Shown here: piece by piece, positions 16,419-25,727 of the stretch
Position numbering within the stretch: the stretch's first letter is position 1
How the letters are laid out: each line of letters begins with the position of its first letter
NCBI RefSeq assembly: GCF_900184995.1
Contig: NZ_LT860099.1
Coordinates: 2,174,332 to 2,238,331, forward strand
Origin: Konateibacter massiliensis
Lineage (GTDB): Bacteria > Bacillota > Clostridia > Lachnospirales > Lachnospiraceae
Direction of reading: 5' to 3'
Length of the DNA stretch: 64,000 bases
The notes under the pieces: model-generated
Databases searched by the model: none
Seen by the model: the letters and a program-made list of their open reading frames with translations, nothing else
What the model was told of the DNA's origin: nothing
Translations under genes and position numbers: made by a program

Positions 16419-17804
16419 TTATTTTTTTGAATCTAAGTAGTTCTGAAACAGAGCAATGGAGCTTGCTGCCGCATCTTCCGGTGAAGTCACACCGTAGGCA
16501 ACCTGATCTGCCATCTCTTTCTGTATTGTGATTGCCTCTTCCTCTGTGGACAATCCTAAATCCAGAGTACCTCTATATTGCTGTGCGATGTCTACGGTTT
16601 CCTTTGTGATACCTTCAATCTGTCCCGATGCAACACAAATTTTTTGTCCTACGCTGGTTGCCGGAATGGAACGTACCGTACCAAGTATCTCCGCTGCTTC
16701 CTGATTGTTATAGAAATATTCTAAAAACTTCATCGCCGCTTCCACATTAGCTGATTTATTATTGACCGCCATATATTGAGGGCAGTTACAATAAAATCCG
16801 TCATCCTTAGCATTCTCCATCTTTGGAAGATTGGATGCTGCAAAGCTTTGTTCCGGTGCTGCTGCTGTTGCAACCTTTGCAGTGGAAGAATAGCAAAACA
16901 TTCCAATATAGGTATCGCCTGAAATCCATTTCGGGTCATTTTGTAATTCATCTCCGTAGGAAATAATGCCGGAAATCGGTGCAATTACATTGTTGTCATA
17001 CAATGCCTTTATGTAATCAAGTGCTTGTGTCAGCTCTTCCTGTGTAAATCCCATTTCATTTGTTTCATCAACAAAGAATTTATTTCCTGTGAGCTGCTGT
17101 AAGTATGGTTTCAAAATGGCTTTTACCAACAAGGTCTCGCCAACGGTCAACAGATACATGTTGGAATCGTATGCCTGTACCTTCTTGCCCATCTCAATTA
17201 AGTCATCCCATGTTAAATCTTCTTTAAATTCAATTCCTACTTTTTTTGCCAATTCCGTATTATAAATCAATGCTGTACCCGCTAAACCGGTCGGAAGTCC
17301 ATATTGGTTTCCATCAAAGTTTCCATTGTTTTTCAAGAAATCAGCATCAAATGTCGTCAAATCCACGATATTGCTATAGTGGTTATAATCAACAAAATAA
17401 TCACCGCCGGACTTTACATATCCCGGCATCCATGCCGGATCAATCTGGATAATATCCGCTGCTGTTCCGGATGTAAGCTGTGTTGTCAGCTTCTCCTGAT
17501 AACCGTCGGAGCTTAAGCTTTCTGCTTCAATGGTAATATTCGGATTTTCCTCCTGGAACTTCTTAATTACCTCCAAGGTAGCCTGTGCTCTTTCATCTCC
17601 GCCCCACCACATAAATCGTAGGTTGATAGGTTCCTCCGAAGCGTCAGCACTTTGGGTATTTGTGTCGGCAGCCGTCGTTGTTTCACTTGGAGTACCTGTC
17701 GAAGCACCTGTTGACTCCGTACTTGTCTTTCCTCCGCATGCGGTCAGACTGGCTATCATCGTAACCGCCATCAGCATTGCAGTAATTCGTTTTAACTTTT
17801 TCAT
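16419..17804 (-). CDS. Sugar-binding lipoprotein of ABC importer
   Basis: Extracellular solute-binding protein, family 1, 461 residues. The lipoprotein signal peptide ends at the lipobox LTAC, with Cys23 as the lipidated residue; a Ser/Thr-rich spacer runs to about residue 58, then the binding domain (NLRFMWWGGDERAQATLEVI). Aromatic residues such as WW and the PxGLAGTALIYN stretch suit an oligosaccharide ligand. It is the first gene of the operon, with AGGGAGG seven bases upstream of the ATG and a -10-like TATAAT but no good -35 further up, which suggests an activator such as the AraC regulator at 10491. Confidence 0.94.
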   Translation of the reverse strand: MKKLKRITAMLMAVTMIASLTACGGKTSTESTGASTGTPSETTTAADTNTQSADASEEPINLRFMWWGGDERAQATLEVIKKFQEENPNITIEAESLSSDGYQEKLTTQLTSGTAADIIQIDPAWMPGYVKSGGDYFVDYNHYSNIVDLTTFDADFLKNNGNFDGNQYGLPTGLAGTALIYNTELAKKVGIEFKEDLTWDDLIEMGKKVQAYDSNMYLLTVGETLLVKAILKPYLQQLTGNKFFVDETNEMGFTQEELTQALDYIKALYDNNVIAPISGIISYGDELQNDPKWISGDTYIGMFCYSSTAKVATAAAPEQSFAASNLPKMENAKDDGFYCNCPQYMAVNNKSANVEAAMKFLEYFYNNQEAAEILGTVRSIPATSVGQKICVASGQIEGITKETVDIAQQYRGTLDLGLSTEEEAITIQKEMADQVAYGVTSPEDAAASSIALFQNYLDSKK

Positions 17805-17936
17805 GTAATACCTCCCTTAATATGATAAAGTCATTATATATTAATTTTCCCAAGTATTCGAGTCGTTTGCCTTGCCATTTATACACATTTTCAGCTCTAA
17901 TTTCTTTAGGAAGGTATCAAATCTTGCGATAATTAC

Positions 17937-19418
17937 TCAATTCTTTACAAGTTCATTTGCAAGATTATATATCTCATCAAATTTTCTGCAAAACTCATCC
18001 AGGCATAAAATAGCATCAGAAGAGTTTGTGGCTCCCTCCGCACAAGATGCAGCAACCTCCTCAGTTGTTGCTGATAGATGTGATATGTTTTCGGAAATAG
18101 TTCCAGTTGACTTTAAAATATTTCTCATTGATCCTTCCGTATTTCGAATAACCGCAGTAAGCTCTGCCACCTCTTTTTCTATCAATTCAAACTTATCTTT
18201 TGATTTCTCTATTAGTTCATTTTGCTTGATAACCGATTTAGAGGAATTTTCGATGTTTTCCTTTGTCGTATTGACCTCTTTCATCAACTCATGAATGATA
18301 CCCGTAATCTTCCCGCTTGCAGCTTTTGTTTTTCCAGCCAGTTCTCTTATCTCATCTGCAACTACACCAAAGCCTTTTCCCGCCTCACCTGCCCTTGCTG
18401 CTTCAATTGATGCATTTAGTGCAAGCAGATTGGTTTGATTGGAAATGATTAAGATTGTTTCAATAATGTTCATAACATTGTTAACCCGTTCATCTAGCTT
18501 TGTAATTGATATAACTGCTGTCTTTGCCGCTCCCCCTACAATAGATGCCTGCTCTTCCAGTTCTTTGATTGTTTTATTCCCTTCATCGAGAGTATCTACT
18601 GTTCTTTGGGTTGAATTTTTCATTCTTATTGTTTCCTTTTCAACCTGTTCGGTATCCGTCTGAATAGCGGTACACATACTATTTTGCTCTTGTATGGATT
18701 GAGCCGTATTTTCAGTACTTTCAACAATACTTTTCATAGAGGAATTATTTGAATCAAAACTTTTTTTAAGTACATTTACTGTAATTCTTGCTTCTTCAAA
18801 ATTTTTAATCAACTTTTTGGAAATACGTATTGTTTTTTCTGAAATATTCTTTTGAAATTCTGCTGCCTCCTGTATGGAGGATAAATTTTCTTCATTATTT
18901 TGGGTCAGCAGATGAATAATCCTGTTAGTTATATAAACGGTCAGCGCAATAACGGACACTTCAATGTAAAACAAGTCCAAAAACTGCTTATCCGTTTCCA
19001 TTAAGCGAAACATTCTTGCAGCGTAAAGCAGATTAAATATAACTATTGTCGTATTCGTTATCTTCATAAGCTTTATATCCATATATGCCATACTTGCAAT
19101 CAGTATAGGAATTCCATATACAAATGAATAGGTAGAGGCAGTGGTGCAAAGATCAGCCAAATGAGTCACTAAAACAGCAATAATCATTGCCAATCCTGCT
19201 GTTTTTGTAGCACCGGTTCGTACAAAAAATACGATACTTAATATAATACTAATCATCCCTATAATAGTCGGAATAAACAGCAGGGGATTTATATCATTTC
19301 CATACCGTGTATTATTTAATATAATACTAGAGGTAAATCCATAACACAAAAATACTAATGTTACAATAATTACAGAAAACACTATTTTATTTGTTCGTTT
19401 GTACTGTTCACTGTTCAT
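17937..19418 (-). CDS. Methyl-accepting chemotaxis protein without outer ligand domain
   Basis: Chemoreceptor of about 493 residues. The N-terminal 185 or so residues form about six membrane helices with only short loops, so there is no periplasmic-type sensor domain and no clear HAMP domain. A long coiled-coil signalling domain follows, with the hairpin tip [20 protein letters not shown] and [16 protein letters not shown]. The start chosen is the ATG four bases after the YitT stop; an earlier in-frame TTG would overlap that gene by 23 bases. It implies that the organism is motile or has chemotaxis-like signalling. It is the last gene of the GH43-GH3 cluster. Confidence 0.92.
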   Translation of the reverse strand: MNSEQYKRTNKIVFSVIIVTLVFLCYGFTSSIILNNTRYGNDINPLLFIPTIIGMISIILSIVFFVRTGATKTAGLAMIIAVLVTHLADLCTTASTYSFVYGIPILIASMAYMDIKLMKITNTTIVIFNLLYAARMFRLMETDKQFLDLFYIEVSVIALTVYITNRIIHLLTQNNEENLSSIQEAAEFQKNISEKTIRISKKLIKNFEEARITVNVLKKSFDSNNSSMKSIVESTENTAQSIQEQNSMCTAIQTDTEQVEKETIRMKNSTQRTVDTLDEGNKTIKELEEQASIVGGAAKTAVISITKLDERVNNVMNIIETILIISNQTNLLALNASIEAARAGEAGKGFGVVADEIRELAGKTKAASGKITGIIHELMKEVNTTKENIENSSKSVIKQNELIEKSKDKFELIEKEVAELTAVIRNTEGSMRNILKSTGTISENISHLSATTEEVAASCAEGATNSSDAILCLDEFCRKFDEIYNLANELVKN

Positions 19419-19422
19419 AATT

Positions 19423-20274
19423 TTATTCTCTATATTCCTTTCCAATCAATCCTGCTGATTCGGTTACATATACAAAACTGTCATCATTTATACTTTTAAT
19501 GTATTCTTTGAGTCTTATTAGCTCCCTTTTGCTGACAACTGTTTCAATTAACATTTTCTTTTTCACGTTAGAAGTGTCCATCCCTTGTATAAAGGTAACA
19601 CCACGCGTCAATTCTTTACTGATGAATCCTGTTATATCTAGATAATTATCAGACATAATACGGACAATATAATATTTTTCGGTTCCAATAATCACAATAT
19701 CTGTTACTTTGCTGCATATGAAATTACATATTAAAGAATAAATAATTAAAGTCACATCTTGGAATAAAATTGAGGAAGAAATGATAAGCGTATTCATTGC
19801 CATAAAAAAGGTTCCTACTGTTATTCCTTTTTTATCTTTCAGGTAAATTCCCACAATGGATTCCGGTCCATTTGCTACTGCTTGCTTTAGAATAATTCCT
19901 TGTGCAATCCCAAGCATTACTCCTCCTGTTATGGTAGCAACTATGGGATCTGTAACAAATTCTTGGAAAATCTTATCCACAAAACCTATATAAAAGGTAA
20001 ACATCCCGTAACTAAACGCAGCATAAAATACCTGCTTTCGATCATATGAGAGAAATGACCAGACAAAGACAGGAATACATAAAAGAATCAGTACTAATTG
20101 CACATTAATCCCCCAAATGTGATTTAATACCATAGCTATACCACCAAAACCGGTTGCGACTAAATGATTGGCAGATAAGACAAGATTAAATCCACAGGCT
20201 GCAATAAGTTGCCCGATAAGAATCCAAATTAATTTCTTCACTATTTTCAAATCGTTCCCTCTTTTCGTATCCAT
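19423..20274 (-). CDS. YitT-family membrane protein
   Basis: Membrane protein of unknown transport function, 283 residues. Five or six membrane helices fill the first 195 residues ([13 protein letters not shown] and [21 protein letters not shown] are family signatures), then a cytoplasmic DUF2179-type domain covers about 200-283 ([35 protein letters not shown]). Two starts are possible: the ATG used here, with AGGA four bases upstream, and a TTG eight codons on with GAGGG six bases upstream. It lies in the cluster between GtrA and the chemoreceptor. Confidence 0.9.
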   Translation of the reverse strand: MDTKRGNDLKIVKKLIWILIGQLIAACGFNLVLSANHLVATGFGGIAMVLNHIWGINVQLVLILLCIPVFVWSFLSYDRKQVFYAAFSYGMFTFYIGFVDKIFQEFVTDPIVATITGGVMLGIAQGIILKQAVANGPESIVGIYLKDKKGITVGTFFMAMNTLIISSSILFQDVTLIIYSLICNFICSKVTDIVIIGTEKYYIVRIMSDNYLDITGFISKELTRGVTFIQGMDTSNVKKKMLIETVVSKRELIRLKEYIKSINDDSFVYVTESAGLIGKEYRE

Positions 20275-20311
20275 TTTTCCTGGCTGTAACCTTCTGAAAT
20301 TACAATTATCG

Positions 20312-20806
20312 CTATTTACTTTTTTTCATAATTAAGAACTTCATAGCAGGATAAAAAATAATCACCTGAATTAAAATATTAACGCAATTTGCCGCATAGA
20401 TAGCCGCTCCTCCTATCAATCCGGACAATGGAGCCATAATCAGAGTCGGTACATACAAACAGATTATGTATACAAGAAACACGGTTAAAATATAAATAGG
20501 AATTGCTTTTCCCAATTTGTTGTCAGCATTAAACACCATTTTTCTCTGCACAATAAAATTGACTGTCTGGGCACATGCATAACTCAATAAAAATGATAAA
20601 AAGCTGGACATGCCGCCATTTCCCACCGGATAATGAAACGGACCCCAGTTAAAATCTATGTCAGCCAAAGATTTAAAAAGAATATGATCCCCGATTAGCA
20701 AAACTATAAAGTTTGTAATGGTTGCTATGTTGGCTAACAAATTAAACATAATAAACTCAAAAATATCAGGGTGCTTCTTTTTCCAATCTGTTATTTTACT
20801 GAACAT
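20312..20806 (-). CDS. GtrA-family membrane protein
   Basis: Small membrane protein, 164 residues, four hydrophobic helices. GtrA family members are thought to move polyprenyl-linked sugars across the membrane or to associate with glycan-modifying enzymes. The family pattern (FNLLANIATITNFIVLLI, FLLSYACAQTVNFIVQRKMVF, and a last helix before KKSK) is clear. The start has GGAGGATT before it (ATGAATG context). It lies downstream of GH3 after a 69-base gap holding a stem-loop, so expression may be set separately. Confidence 0.87.
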   Translation of the reverse strand: MFSKITDWKKKHPDIFEFIMFNLLANIATITNFIVLLIGDHILFKSLADIDFNWGPFHYPVGNGGMSSFLSFLLSYACAQTVNFIVQRKMVFNADNKLGKAIPIYILTVFLVYIICLYVPTLIMAPLSGLIGGAAIYAANCVNILIQVIIFYPAMKFLIMKKSK

Positions 20807-20826
20807 TCATAATCCTCCGTTAAGAA

Positions 20827-20857
20827 TGTCCTCTTTCCATATGAACGAAAGAGGACA
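20827..20857 (-). other. Intercistronic hairpin between GH3 and GtrA genes
   Basis: Perfect 11-base arms TGTCCTCTTTC and GAAAGAGGACA around a nine-base loop. On the minus strand no U-run follows; the next bases lead straight into the GtrA ribosome site. This fits an mRNA processing or stability element rather than a true terminator. Confidence 0.55.
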
Positions 20858-20875
20858 CTTCATCTTTTTATTCTT

Positions 20876-23800
20876 TTATGCTTCTATTTTAATGTCCTGT
20901 ACTTTTCTTGATCTTCGGATGATATATACCTCTCCAAGAATAATTGCAAGTCCAATTACAAGATCAATACCGATAAATACAACAACCCATGTAGGCGTTG
21001 CAAAGTTCACATCCGACATTGCATTGCTATTGGCAAGTGCATATAAAATATTATGTGATGCCGTTCTCATTGCAAGAACACTCGTCGCACTCATATCGTC
21101 TACAAGTGCTCCCATCTGTCCTGTTGTAGAAAGCATTCTGTCATTTCCGTTACGAATGCAGCTATCTGCTTCCATATAGCCATCTCTGTAGCCGCTGAAC
21201 CAGTCTGTAACAACTACACCTCTAAAGCCCCACTCGCCACGCAATACATTTTGTAACAAGGCACTGCAAGTTCCTGCATACTGGTTTCCAATGTAGTTAA
21301 AAGAAGACATCGTTGCAATGGAACCACCATCTTTAAAGGACATTTCAAAAGGTTTTAAATATATTTCGCGAATTGACTGCTCATTTGTCCAAGTACAAAG
21401 AAGCTTCTTTCGATTCGTCTCCTGATCATTTAGGGCAAAATGTTTGATATAAGTAGCTACCTTGTACTCTCCTGCCCCTTGTACCTCACTTTGACCAATC
21501 AGTCCGGACAACACACCGTCCTCTGAATAATATTCAAAATTACGTCCTGAAAATGCGGAACGGTGAATATTCATTGCTGGTCCATACCATCCGGATACAT
21601 TCATTTCAACACACTGCAATCCCATAATGGAACCCCGCTCTTTTGCAAGTTCTTTATTCCAAGTCGCTGCAATCATGATCGCTGACGGAAAAGCGGTTCC
21701 TCCCTGACCGTTAAAGTTATTATAAATAGATGCCGGTCCGTCGCACTCAATTGTTTTAGGCAGATCGATGGAATTGATTGCTATCGTTGAATAACCTCCA
21801 AATGCAATCAAGTTGTTCATTTCTTCTACCGTAAGCTCATCCAACAGAGAATCCCATTGGGAATCTTCATAATCCAGTCCTATCATATCTCTGATTTTCA
21901 AACCATTTTTTGCTCCGGTGGTCGGCATTACATCGGTTTCATTATTATAATCTGCCGGATCATAATTTGCGATTGCCAAAAATCCTGCCTTTGCTTCTTC
22001 GCTCATACTGTAGCTGCTTGGAGCTGCCGTAGCTTTGTTATAATTAGCAAACTGGTCTGCTCTGCTTAAGTATGTGATATCTCCTTGCGCAAAATCAAAC
22101 TGGTTTTCTGCTGCTATTGCATCACTAGAGCGTGAACCGCCGTTTGCCTCATTGTAAACAATATCTTTATCAGCGGTGACAGAATAGGAATCTAACACCG
22201 TATGGGAGTCGGAGCGAATACTGATAGCGTAATCTCCATGTTCTAAAACATAGCAGCCGTTTATCTGATCATCATAGGAAGCCATGTCTTCATAGTCAAA
22301 GGAAACGGTTACTGTCTCCGAACTACCAGGCTCTAACGTGCCTGTCTTTGCAAATTCAATTAAATTTACCTCGGCTTTTTCAATTCCGCCGTTATAATAT
22401 GGAGGAGTATAATAAACCTCAACCACATCCTTTCCCGCATTATCTCCCGTATTTGTCACCGTTACTTCCATGGTGATGGTCTTCCCGTCATCTGTTACAT
22501 TACCGATTTTTTGCTCAAAAGAGGTATAAGAAAGTCCATAGCCGAACGGATACTGAACCGTTGCATTATAATCGATAAAGCCTTCTGCGGCCGCGGTTTC
22601 ATAGTATTTATAACCCACATAAATACCTTCCACATAATTAACAAAGGTTGCATTAAACTTTGTATCTGCCCCCGGTACATTTACTAGATCAGTCATATTA
22701 TCATATTCAAATGCACCAAAGTTATTATTGATCGGGGTATTGAGAAGATCATATAAATAAGTATCCACTAATTTTCCGGATGGATTAACGCTGCCGTTTA
22801 AAATCTCGCCAAGCGCAGAAAAACCTGTTTGACCAGTTCCGGCACACCATAGGGCACTATCGATACTGTCATACTGATCAAGCCACCCTAACTCCATCGG
22901 ATTTGCTGAATTCACTACAACGATTACATTGTCAAATTCCGCTGTTACCCTTTCAACCATAGCAATTTCTCTATTGCTTAACTCAAGATAATGCTTACTT
23001 GCATCAACATCGTCAGGATTGCTTGTATAGCGCACTCCCGTCCAACCAAAGATTCCGCCTTCTGCCAGTGTATCTTCGCCTGTAATACTTCTTGGAAGGT
23101 CCGCATTTTCTCCGCCTGAGCGGGAAATCACAACAACTGCCGTATTGGAATATTCTTTTGCATTTGCAAAAATTCCTGCTTCATCATATTCCTCTATCGT
23201 TGGTTCCGGAACCGTCCAGTCCTGTGCTCCCATTTCAACCATAGGACGCTCTGATTGATAACCGGCATAGAAGTCAGAAATCGTGGTATTTACCTCAAAT
23301 CCCGCATCCTGTAATCCTTGCAATAGTGTCACACAGCTCTCGGCTTTTATAGCTCCTGAGCCCGTGCCTCCGTAAATCGGATTAATGGAGGACCAGCCAA
23401 ATACATTTAATTTTGTTGTATCTGAGCTTAAAGGCAATGCATTTTCCTCATTTTTAAGCAATACAATACCTTCTTCTGCAATCTCTTTTACCAGTTCTTC
23501 AGATTTTGCAATTGTCTCATCCGATATGGAATGGGTGTCCGCCAGTGCTAACTCCAATAAGCTTGAAGCAGGTCCAAAGCAAATCAAGTTAATAACGATA
23601 CATAAAATTAATACAATTGCCACGGCGGACTGTGAACGCACCAGATATTTCATCTTACTTGATGCTTTTCTTGTGACAAACAAAACAATTAATACAAGTA
23701 TGATTGCAATGCCCGCTCCGATTAGATAAGGGATACAAGCCTGTATCATCCCGTCGATGTCATCCTTGCTTGCAGTTACTGCGGTATTACTAAGCATATG

Positions 23801-23887
23801 TATGATTGCTGCTGCAATTCCTACGATTACTAATGCGATAACGGCAATGATTCCCAGTGGTTTCATCCACTTGTTTTTCTTGTTCAT
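20876..23887 (-). CDS. Second membrane-anchored GH3 enzyme with permuted domains
   Basis: Paralogue of the GH3 enzyme at 29-3064, 1003 residues. Two N-terminal membrane helices (about 10-30 and 50-70) plus another at about 88-112, and a C-terminal helix near 968-990 (VVVFIGIDLVIGLAIILGEV). Domain order is again sandwich (IVLLKNEENALPL, about 140), fibronectin-like (YPFGYGLSYTSF, about 455-570), then TIM barrel (about 650-925), with nucleophile Asp895 in VVVTDWFSG. Probable outward-facing beta-glucosidase or beta-xylosidase. It lies 32 bases after the GH43 gene in the same operon, which starts at a LytTR-like promoter. Confidence 0.93.
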   Translation of the reverse strand: MNKKNKWMKPLGIIAVIALVIVGIAAAIIHMLSNTAVTASKDDIDGMIQACIPYLIGAGIAIILVLIVLFVTRKASSKMKYLVRSQSAVAIVLILCIVINLICFGPASSLLELALADTHSISDETIAKSEELVKEIAEEGIVLLKNEENALPLSSDTTKLNVFGWSSINPIYGGTGSGAIKAESCVTLLQGLQDAGFEVNTTISDFYAGYQSERPMVEMGAQDWTVPEPTIEEYDEAGIFANAKEYSNTAVVVISRSGGENADLPRSITGEDTLAEGGIFGWTGVRYTSNPDDVDASKHYLELSNREIAMVERVTAEFDNVIVVVNSANPMELGWLDQYDSIDSALWCAGTGQTGFSALGEILNGSVNPSGKLVDTYLYDLLNTPINNNFGAFEYDNMTDLVNVPGADTKFNATFVNYVEGIYVGYKYYETAAAEGFIDYNATVQYPFGYGLSYTSFEQKIGNVTDDGKTITMEVTVTNTGDNAGKDVVEVYYTPPYYNGGIEKAEVNLIEFAKTGTLEPGSSETVTVSFDYEDMASYDDQINGCYVLEHGDYAISIRSDSHTVLDSYSVTADKDIVYNEANGGSRSSDAIAAENQFDFAQGDITYLSRADQFANYNKATAAPSSYSMSEEAKAGFLAIANYDPADYNNETDVMPTTGAKNGLKIRDMIGLDYEDSQWDSLLDELTVEEMNNLIAFGGYSTIAINSIDLPKTIECDGPASIYNNFNGQGGTAFPSAIMIAATWNKELAKERGSIMGLQCVEMNVSGWYGPAMNIHRSAFSGRNFEYYSEDGVLSGLIGQSEVQGAGEYKVATYIKHFALNDQETNRKKLLCTWTNEQSIREIYLKPFEMSFKDGGSIATMSSFNYIGNQYAGTCSALLQNVLRGEWGFRGVVVTDWFSGYRDGYMEADSCIRNGNDRMLSTTGQMGALVDDMSATSVLAMRTASHNILYALANSNAMSDVNFATPTWVVVFIGIDLVIGLAIILGEVYIIRRSRKVQDIKIEA

Positions 23888-23919
23888 AAATATACCATCC
23901 TCCTTTTTATATTAAAATC

Positions 23920-25374
23920 TTATAGTGATTTTAATTCAAATGCTTTAAAATCAATACTTCCATTCCCTCGGTATTGAAAGTATAATGCAGTAATTCCCTG
24001 CTCCACCACAGCCTCAGCCTCAAAATTCACCCAGTTTTGTGCTCTGATTACCCGAATCGGAATTGCTGCAGCTATAGTAGCAAAACTCTTTGAAACCGAT
24101 ACTATCATTTCCCCGTCCGCTTCCCCACGAATACGGATACTGATTGTGTTTAACCCCTTTATATCGAAGTATTTAAAGCCTGCTACAGCTTTATTTCTCA
24201 TATTTGCAATGTACTGATCCGGATTATTCTCCCGGTCCTTTCCTTCCTGCGTAAAATAAGGATGCTTCGCATAACGCTTTTTAGGTGACGGGCAGTCATA
24301 TCTGCCTACACCGTCTTTTGACCAAAGATTACACGCAATACGTGCTTCATATTCCCCTTTACCACTCAGCGGACCATTGTTCAAACCACAGCTTGTTACT
24401 TCTGCCTGCCTAAAGCTTCCATCCTGATTCATATGTAATGCCTCCGCACAAGCCTGTCTGGAATAAGAACTTCTATTTGTCTGCCGGTGATAAAAAATAT
24501 ACCATTGCCCTTTGATTTCCACCATTCCGCCATGAGTATTCCCAAGGTAATTCAAACCCTTTTCTTCCTCCTGATTGCCTTCCAGAAATAAATCACCGAG
24601 ACTGATTAACGTTCCACCATATACAAATCCTCCGTCCGGTCTGTCGCTGACGGCATAGCACAACTCATGGTTATGCTTGGAGGAATACACAAAATAATAT
24701 TTACCGTTAATCTTTCGCATCGAACTTGCCTCAAAAAATTCATGATCGGAAAAGGAGTCTTTCCCTTCCTTCGGAAACAGAAGAACCGGGTCTTTTTTTA
24801 TGGTTACCATATCCTGTTCCAGCTCTATGACAATTCCTCCGTCTGTTTTCAACTTTTTAAAGCCGCTAGCAATAGCTGGAACCGATGTATAAAAACCGGA
24901 ATACAGATAGATTTTACCGTCATCATCAATAAACACTGCCGGATCAAACGGAAGTTGGTCACCTTTTTTTCTTCCCCATATAGTTCCATCCCTATATGAG
25001 ATATGTCCCAGAAATTCATACTGGCCTGCCGGGCTGTCACTAACTGCCACACCCATGATTCCCATAAAATCAAAGGCATAATACAGATAAAAACGTCCGT
25101 CCAACCCCTGAACAACATCCGGAGCAAACATAATGCGCAAGCCCAAACAATTTTTTGGATCTTGGGTTTTCTTATAAATGATTCCCTCACACTTCCAGTC
25201 CGATAGATCCTCCACCGGTGCGGACCAGCATACATAATCATTTACACAAAACATTTTTGCATTAAATCTGTCATGAGAACCATATATATACACCCGGTCA
25301 CCAAAGACATAAGGCTCCGGATCCGGAATATATTCATAGCTTGGCAAAAACGGATTAAATACCTGTTTATTCAA
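23920..25374 (-). CDS. GH43-family glycosidase with C-terminal carbohydrate-binding-like domain
   Basis: Probable arabinofuranosidase or xylosidase, intracellular, about 484 residues. Five-bladed propeller at about residues 5-320, with catalytic base Asp18 (IPDPEPYVFG), Asp144 (LPFDPAVFID) and acid Glu215 (EFFEASSMR). The last 130 residues form a beta-rich module like a CBM6-type domain (GFKYFDIKGLNTISIRIRG). A TTG start is chosen because AGGAGG lies seven bases before it; the upstream in-frame GTG would place that Shine-Dalgarno inside the gene. First gene of the GH43-GH3 cluster, behind candidate LytTR repeats. Confidence 0.9.
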   Translation of the reverse strand: MNKQVFNPFLPSYEYIPDPEPYVFGDRVYIYGSHDRFNAKMFCVNDYVCWSAPVEDLSDWKCEGIIYKKTQDPKNCLGLRIMFAPDVVQGLDGRFYLYYAFDFMGIMGVAVSDSPAGQYEFLGHISYRDGTIWGRKKGDQLPFDPAVFIDDDGKIYLYSGFYTSVPAIASGFKKLKTDGGIVIELEQDMVTIKKDPVLLFPKEGKDSFSDHEFFEASSMRKINGKYYFVYSSKHNHELCYAVSDRPDGGFVYGGTLISLGDLFLEGNQEEEKGLNYLGNTHGGMVEIKGQWYIFYHRQTNRSSYSRQACAEALHMNQDGSFRQAEVTSCGLNNGPLSGKGEYEARIACNLWSKDGVGRYDCPSPKKRYAKHPYFTQEGKDRENNPDQYIANMRNKAVAGFKYFDIKGLNTISIRIRGEADGEMIVSVSKSFATIAAAIPIRVIRAQNWVNFEAEAVVEQGITALYFQYRGNGSIDFKAFELKSL

Positions 25375-25404
25375 CTGCACACCTCCTCTCTCTTTCACAA
25401 CGGA

Positions 25405-25472
25405 TTATAGCACAACTATATTTTTTTATATTCTGTTTGTCATAATCTGTTTTTCTGGCGTCATAACCTGTT
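25405..25472 (-). promoter_or_regulatory. LytTR-like direct repeats and promoter of GH43-GH3 operon
   Basis: Plus-strand copies GTCATAATCTGTT (25439-25451) and GTCATAACCTGTT (25460-25472) differ at one position and have a 21-bp period, the classic spacing of LytTR sites. On the minus strand, TATAAT occupies 25405-25410. A 17-bp spacer would put the -35 at 25428-25433, where the sequence is poor, and the repeats begin five bases further upstream. This is the same layout as at 3104-3199 and suggests activation by the regulator at 27041. Confidence 0.55.
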
Positions 25473-25622
25473 ACAATGTATAGTTTTTAAGTTCTAAGCT
25501 TTATCCCTTTGTATATGTTGTATATATATTCGTGTAATTTTTATTTACCATGTACATATTATTGCCTGACTCCTTACACCCCAAAAGCAAGTTCAAGGTT
25601 ATTTTCTTTTTACCTTAACGTG

Positions 25623-25651
25623 AAAAATCCGAGGCTAAAGCCCCGGATTTT
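25623..25651 (-). terminator. Terminator of LytTR/GHKL operon
   Basis: Inverted repeat AAAATCCG/CGGATTTT, extended by GGC/GCC around TAAA with one mismatch. Read leftward it ends in a T-run. It lies about 75 bases after the kinase stop and could also act rightward. Confidence 0.7.
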
Positions 25652-25727
25652 ATCTATCGTTTGAATCATATACTTCCATATCTACATTTATACTACTAGA
25701 AGGAAAAAACACCTCCGTTAAACCATA

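Larger units (their letters stand above)
25375..25727. other. Intergenic region of 353 bases between GH43 operon and LytTR kinase gene
   Basis: No gene is visible. From the right it holds the terminator of the kinase operon (25623-25651), then a very AT-rich 150 bases with no clear signal, then direct repeats of 21-bp period (25439-25472), a leftward -10 (25405-25410), and the GH43 ribosome site. No AgrD-like short peptide frame with a ribosome site was found by eye. Confidence 0.6.

Noticed and set aside
17872-18294. Open frame antisense to the chemoreceptor signalling domain
   Set aside because: Mirror of a coiled-coil region, Ser/Phe-rich, with no promoter or ribosome site.
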